From: Polytrichum commune
Lineage: Eukaryota; Streptophyta; Polytrichopsida; Polytrichales; Polytrichaceae
Assembly (NCBI GenBank): GCA_950295325.1
Contig: OX485807.1
Span: forward strand, 11,435,001 to 11,499,000
DNA: 64,000 bases
Reading direction: 5' to 3'
The notes below the pieces were generated by a model, which did no database searches, was not told where the DNA came from, and saw only the letters and a program-made list of their open reading frames with translations. A program made the translations under genes and the position numbers. Below are positions 59,818 through 64,000 of this stretch, in pieces. Positions within the stretch are counted from its first letter, which is position 1, and each line of letters begins with the position of its first letter.

Positions 59818-62611
59818 GTTGAACTTGCTGCTCTAGACTATCAGAAAACACGATTGGTTCGTGTTATGGGCAAGGGAGGAAGACTAAGATTTGGTCAAGA
59901 TGGGGAAGCTGAAGTGGTCAGTGCACGAGGGTATTATTTTCTCTCTGTAAATCAATGTTAATTGAGAACAGTGAGTGGTTGTGCTAATAATAAGAGAGTC
60001 CAGAGGGTTCAGACTGTTCAACCAGAGGGATGTTAGCACATGTAAAGGTATTCATGAATAGCTTGGCCATAACATGCTGATGTATTTTTTGAGATCCACC
60101 CTTATTCAATGTGCTTCAATTTACTATTTCCTTCGGAAGTTATGTTTTCTTTGAACCAACTCATGGTCAAGTTCACACAGTGGTCAGGAAGTATCAGATG
60201 TAGACCTTGTTGCAATTTAGAATAACATGCAACACTTCTGGTATAGTGATGGCGACATTGAGCCTGTTGGTGCAGTCAGCAGCAGTGTGGAGATTCATGC
60301 CATTTATTGAGGGCACATGTATTTGGGATTATTTTGCAGGGAAAATCATCTATGGTGGCTGCATTATCCCAAAGCGATGTCTATGTTGATGATAGGTACT
60401 ATCTTGCCCTTAGTATTAGTGCCTCCTTTTCAGAATCTATACAATGAAGTAACACTAAATGATTCAAATAAAGGAAGTCAAATAGAGAAAAAACCCCTAC
60501 TAACATCAGTGCCCCACTAGCCATGTATTGTTCATGGGTTTCCCCATGCTACAATATAAGATGAAATGCCTTTGCTTTTGAGTATGCTCAAGTTAACTAT
60601 ACGTTTTACTTGTGTGTACCCATCTAATATTTGACATGCATAACAGATGCTAAACTACAGTCCTGAGCATCTTTTGGCACTGATTTGATGGACCTCTCTA
60701 TGTTTTGTTTTTCATTGGAAATATTTTATGTTATTCTACCTTCTTTCAACTTTTTTCATTGAAGTGCAACTCTTGAACCTCACTGATGAGGTGGAGGGTG
60801 TTGCAGATTATTTGCAACACTTGATTCTCGTGTGCGAAGTGTGGTCTTGCCTTCAGGGTAATAAGTCCCATCATCCTCATACCCCAAAACCATCTTCTTA
60901 CTTAATCCGTGGACCCCAAATATTCCTGTTACAACAGTACATGCATGTGAAATCAATGCATTTATCGATGTTTCTGGATGTAGATCATTGCCTTGGACAC
61001 TTGGGTGGTAGCAGACAAAAGTGGACTAAGAAAGTGATTGTCACCTCTTGCAATTGCAGGCAAAAAATACTGCTAAGCGACACAGTTGGTTTCATATCTG
61101 ACCTACCTCACCAGGTTAGTTTGATTCTTGGGTATGTTAACACAGTTCTTGGTGCATGTCATGTCAGCGGACTTACAAAGTCTTCATGCAATTCTTGTTG
61201 GTTGGCTTACCACTATGCACCGTAGTTCTTTGTTCATATGGTATTTGCATTTGATGGTGTACATAAATTGACAAGATTCAGAGTCCTTAACTTTGTCAGC
61301 ACCAGGGGTGTGTTTGTATGCGATGTGTGACAATTACTACAAAACCCCCAAGAAGTATTGAAGTGATATTTAATTTGGTCTAACATATTGAATTAATATT
61401 AAGCACAACCTTTAAAAAAGAGGAAGTAAAAATAAAGTCAATTGTGACAACGGTCACTAGGTATTCCGAAGTAGGTGAGGAGGTATGCTCCAGCTGAAGA
61501 GTGTTATAGTGGCATTATATTTTCTGGCTTATGTTTCAAAGCCCTATTTGCAGCTGGTGGAGGCTTTTCAAGCAACGTTAGAAGAGGTTGTTGAAGCCGA
61601 TTTTTTGCTGGTGAGTCTGCAACATATATCTCTCTGCAAAACTTACAATTGTTTGTATTGTGATGATCAAAACTTTCATTTAGTATTGCAAAAGAAAATA
61701 ACTCTCTTAATTATATGTCCGTCCCCTTTTCCAGCATGTTATTGATAGCAGTGCCCCAAATGCGGATGAGCAGCGGGAGGTGGTGTTAAAAGTCCTTCGA
61801 GAAATTGGTGTACCACAAGCTAAACTGGACACCTGCATGGTGGAAGCCTGGAACAAGGTATTTCATGTTTCTGAGTTGATATTATGGAACCCCATGATTT
61901 CTTGCCCAGAGAGGATGGATGGTCCACACCTAATTGATGACTCACACAGGAGAATTTGTGACCTCTCCGTGACTATGAGGCAGTTCAAATCAACAATGAT
62001 GAGGGAAATGAATTTGTTTGCATACAACACTGGAAGGTCGTTCTTGTGATTCATTTGTAGCAAATAGTGAAATGAAACTGCTATGCATCACCTATTATCA
62101 AGATGAACAGGATTAGTCAATTGGAGTTTCATGTATGTTGTTGAAATGAATTGTTTGTCGATCAACTTCTCTGGAACCAAGCTCTATGTATACTTTTTGG
62201 TTATCAAGGTTGCTTCCATGTATATGTGTTATTTCAGTGAGGTTGTCCTACATCAACTTTGTGATCAACATAGATTGTAATGTGACTTTTTGGTGGGTAG
62301 TGATAGCTTGTTGTCTTGCAACGTTATTCTTTTTGATGCCCACAAAAAGTAACTTGAAAGGAGTTTGATGAAGATTTCATGTCATCCAGTGTAAAGAGAG
62401 AATACGCAACTAGTATGAACATGCTAAAAGTGTTTAGGGGTTGAGCTTGATAATTGACACAAAGTTGGTGATGGACTTCACACAGGTGGATCTCCTGGAA
62501 GATACCTCGGAGGACATCAACACACTCATGCTGGATGAGCCACGTACGTTCTGGCCAAATGACCCCCCTGACGAAAATCAATTATTCAATAGTCTAGCAA
62601 TTATTCAAAAA
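59818..62611 (+). pseudogene. HflX-type GTPase exons (incomplete gene)
   Basis: Seven exons with GT-AG borders and matching phases: 59818-59930 (VELAALDYQKTRLVRV, GEAEVVSARG); 60340-60395 (GKSSMVAALSQ, P-loop half); 60807-60857 (LFATLDSRVRSVVLP); 61060-61114 (LLSDTVGFISDLPHQ, with the G3 DTVG); 61554-61610; 61735-61857 (HVIDSSAPNADEQRE, ending in Asn-Lys); 62486-62611 (Val-Asp completing NKVD, G4). They resemble plant organelle HflX proteins, ribosome-binding GTPases. Missing are the N-terminal domain and, between the first two exons, the helical linker with GGxGExxLxxxRR and the first half of the P-loop. Nothing in the 409-bp intron supplies it. The upstream position is taken by the duplicated METP exon. 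It cannot encode a complete GTPase as it stands. Confidence 0.85.
62296..62436 (+). repeat. Family H arm, copy in a GTPase intron
   Basis: GTAGTGATAGCTTGTTGTCTTGCAA through AAAAGTGTTTAG matches the inverse of the left arm at 27,559-27,720 in the kinase intron. Only one arm is present. Confidence 0.7.
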
Positions 62612-62693
62612 GTTTTGGTGTGTGTTGACTAGGAATTTCTGTTCTCATATTTGTGTTCCACTCACACACATTTGTTATCTTATTGTGCACCAG

Positions 62694-63022
62694 GGGGATT
62701 TGGCCATTTTAAATAAAAAGTGTTTTAGGGAGGTTGTAGAACGATGTCGCGCAGAGAGAAGAGCGTTAGAAAGCCAAGGCATCTACATGGATAACAAGGT
62801 AAAGCTCAAATGGTCTTGTATACCTGTATATATGATATTTTTGTGGTTCTTTTAGATCTGCTCAATTAACAACTAACCCTGAAGACTTTGCTTAGACATG
62901 TATACCTTCTATCAAAAATCTAATGTAGTGATATTTGGATCCTTGAACAGATTTTGCACATTTCTGATGTTGAAATTAAGGAAACAAAGCTGCTTGGCAA
63001 CTCACCCATCATCATTGTTTCT
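62694..63022 (+). pseudogene. TIM44 C-terminal domain exons
   Basis: Two phase-0 exons: 62,694-62,798 (GDLAILNKKCFREVVERC, SQGIYMDNK) and 62,951-63,022 (ILHISDVEIKETKLLGNSP, then IIIVS). These match the middle of the Tim44/MBA1-like C-terminal domain of the mitochondrial inner-membrane import protein TIM44 (D-L--L---C--EV-ERC, then LLHIS-VEV--TK--G--P-II). The rest of TIM44, upstream and downstream (FQTQ...), is missing. Donor and acceptor sites are good, and the frame runs on from the GTPase exons before it. Together they form an apparent chimeric reading frame. Confidence 0.8.
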
Positions 63023-64000
63023 GTGAGAATTTACCTCCCACTACCTTCACATGAATGTGTTTTTTTGCTCAACACTTAGTTTGGTTGTAGGATAGCTTTA
63101 TTGCCTTTATATGCATTAAAATGCAGAGGTGTCCTTGATTCACTTTTAGGGTCAGGTCAGTGCACAAAATTTGCATATGATTTTGTTGTAATTCTAGGAG
63201 CACATTTTCAGGGTACTCTAGAGCCAGTAGTTGTGATACAAATCTTTTAGGGTCGTATTTCTTAGAACTCATACATACAGTAGTTACTTGCAGCTGAGGT
63301 CATGTACTCAAAAATGCATTGTTGCTGGTACATCATGTAAGCTTTATTTTGAGGTGAAACGTTGTGAGTGCTATCACAAGAACCAAGTTCCATATTCGGG
63401 TTATGGAATTATATTAGATAGCATTGATGACATTTAAAAGCACCTGAAATTATCCCCGCTTAGTAATAATCAGTAATGTAAGGTCTTCCCAAGGTCGATA
63501 CCAATCTGATGCTGGTAAATACATTAGTTGAACAGAAGTACATGGCAAGTTTTATTGCACCAAATACATGGTTTATAATGTTGTCTAATATTACAGGTGG
63601 GCAAGACACTTGATACAAGTAAATTTAAGCAACCAGTGAAGGTGCCTTACGGACTTTTCTTTCAACATACAGGGCACAGGTGTGCAGTGTGGATACTTCA
63701 CTTCCATGCCTCAAGTGAATAATATTCATGGAACGCTTAATTATTGCATTTGATAGATCACCGTAGACTGTTGTTTGGCTTAACACTATATAGAGTGTTG
63801 ATAGGTGATTACTATGTTGGATTCAGTATGGGCTTCTAGATAGAGAGGACGTCATAGGACACTTGGTGATTTATGATAAGTCATGAAGAGCACTCTATTC
63901 AATTGAATATGAATGGGAAGTTGTGGGAAGTTGTGGGAAGTTGCATCACATGTGAGCTTTTGATGAGTATTTATGATATGTGTGATTCTTGGCAGCTAGT
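63023..64000. other. Non-coding tail with one possible exon
   Basis: A segment at 63,597-63,679, between TTACAG and CACAG/GTGTGC, is open (VGKTLDTSKFKQPVKVPYG). It could be a further exon, but I do not recognise it. Nothing else is visible. Confidence 0.35.

Overview
The window is nuclear DNA of a land plant. Three things show this: spliced genes with GT-AG introns, a plant hybrid histidine kinase of the AHK5/CKI2 type, and a cytosolic ribosomal protein gene with a telo-box/site II promoter. About 85-90% of the window is repeats, intergenic DNA or transposon genes. The mix of transposons (Tc1/mariner-like, MULE, hAT, CACTA and many foldback elements) would suit a non-seed plant such as a lycophyte, fern or bryophyte. 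That is only an impression; I cannot place the species.

Layout. 1-24 kb has no recognisable host gene. It is an AT-rich mosaic of non-autonomous DNA transposons: a palindromic TA-target family (A), its larger relative (B), an approximately 500-bp family in three copies (D), an ACCGGTT-rich foldback family (E), a PIF/Harbinger-like element with a TAA duplication (F), and a relic Tc1/mariner element (C). C sits inside B, and A sits inside C. 24.3-34.0 kb holds the hybrid histidine kinase gene on the plus strand (10 exons, 1060 aa), preceded by a GC-rich leader and about eight degenerate copies of a ~110-bp tandem repeat. 37.8-38.8 kb holds the 40S ribosomal protein S7 gene on the minus strand. 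A ~350-bp dispersed repeat lies on each side of it.

41.9-64 kb is a transposon cluster. It starts with a decayed MULE transposase core (plus strand), converging on an intact single-exon SWIM-domain ORF (minus strand). Next is a truncated BED/hAT transposase. The left end of a CACTA element follows at 48,670, with a dense array of short imperfect palindromes and a multi-exon minus-strand accessory gene. Beyond 57.5 kb are a second partial copy of that gene's first exon and a run of plus-strand exons with good splice sites that come from at least two unrelated organelle genes: an HflX-type GTPase and the C-terminal domain of the mitochondrial import protein TIM44. They lie in order and in one frame, but essential exons of both are absent. 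This looks like host exons gathered in a transposon-rich locus. The right end of the CACTA element was not found and may lie outside the window.

The two host genes do not obviously work together. The kinase is a phosphorelay sensor (His-377 to Asp-938) and S7 is a housekeeping ribosomal protein. The other recognisable coding sequence belongs to mobile elements or captured fragments.
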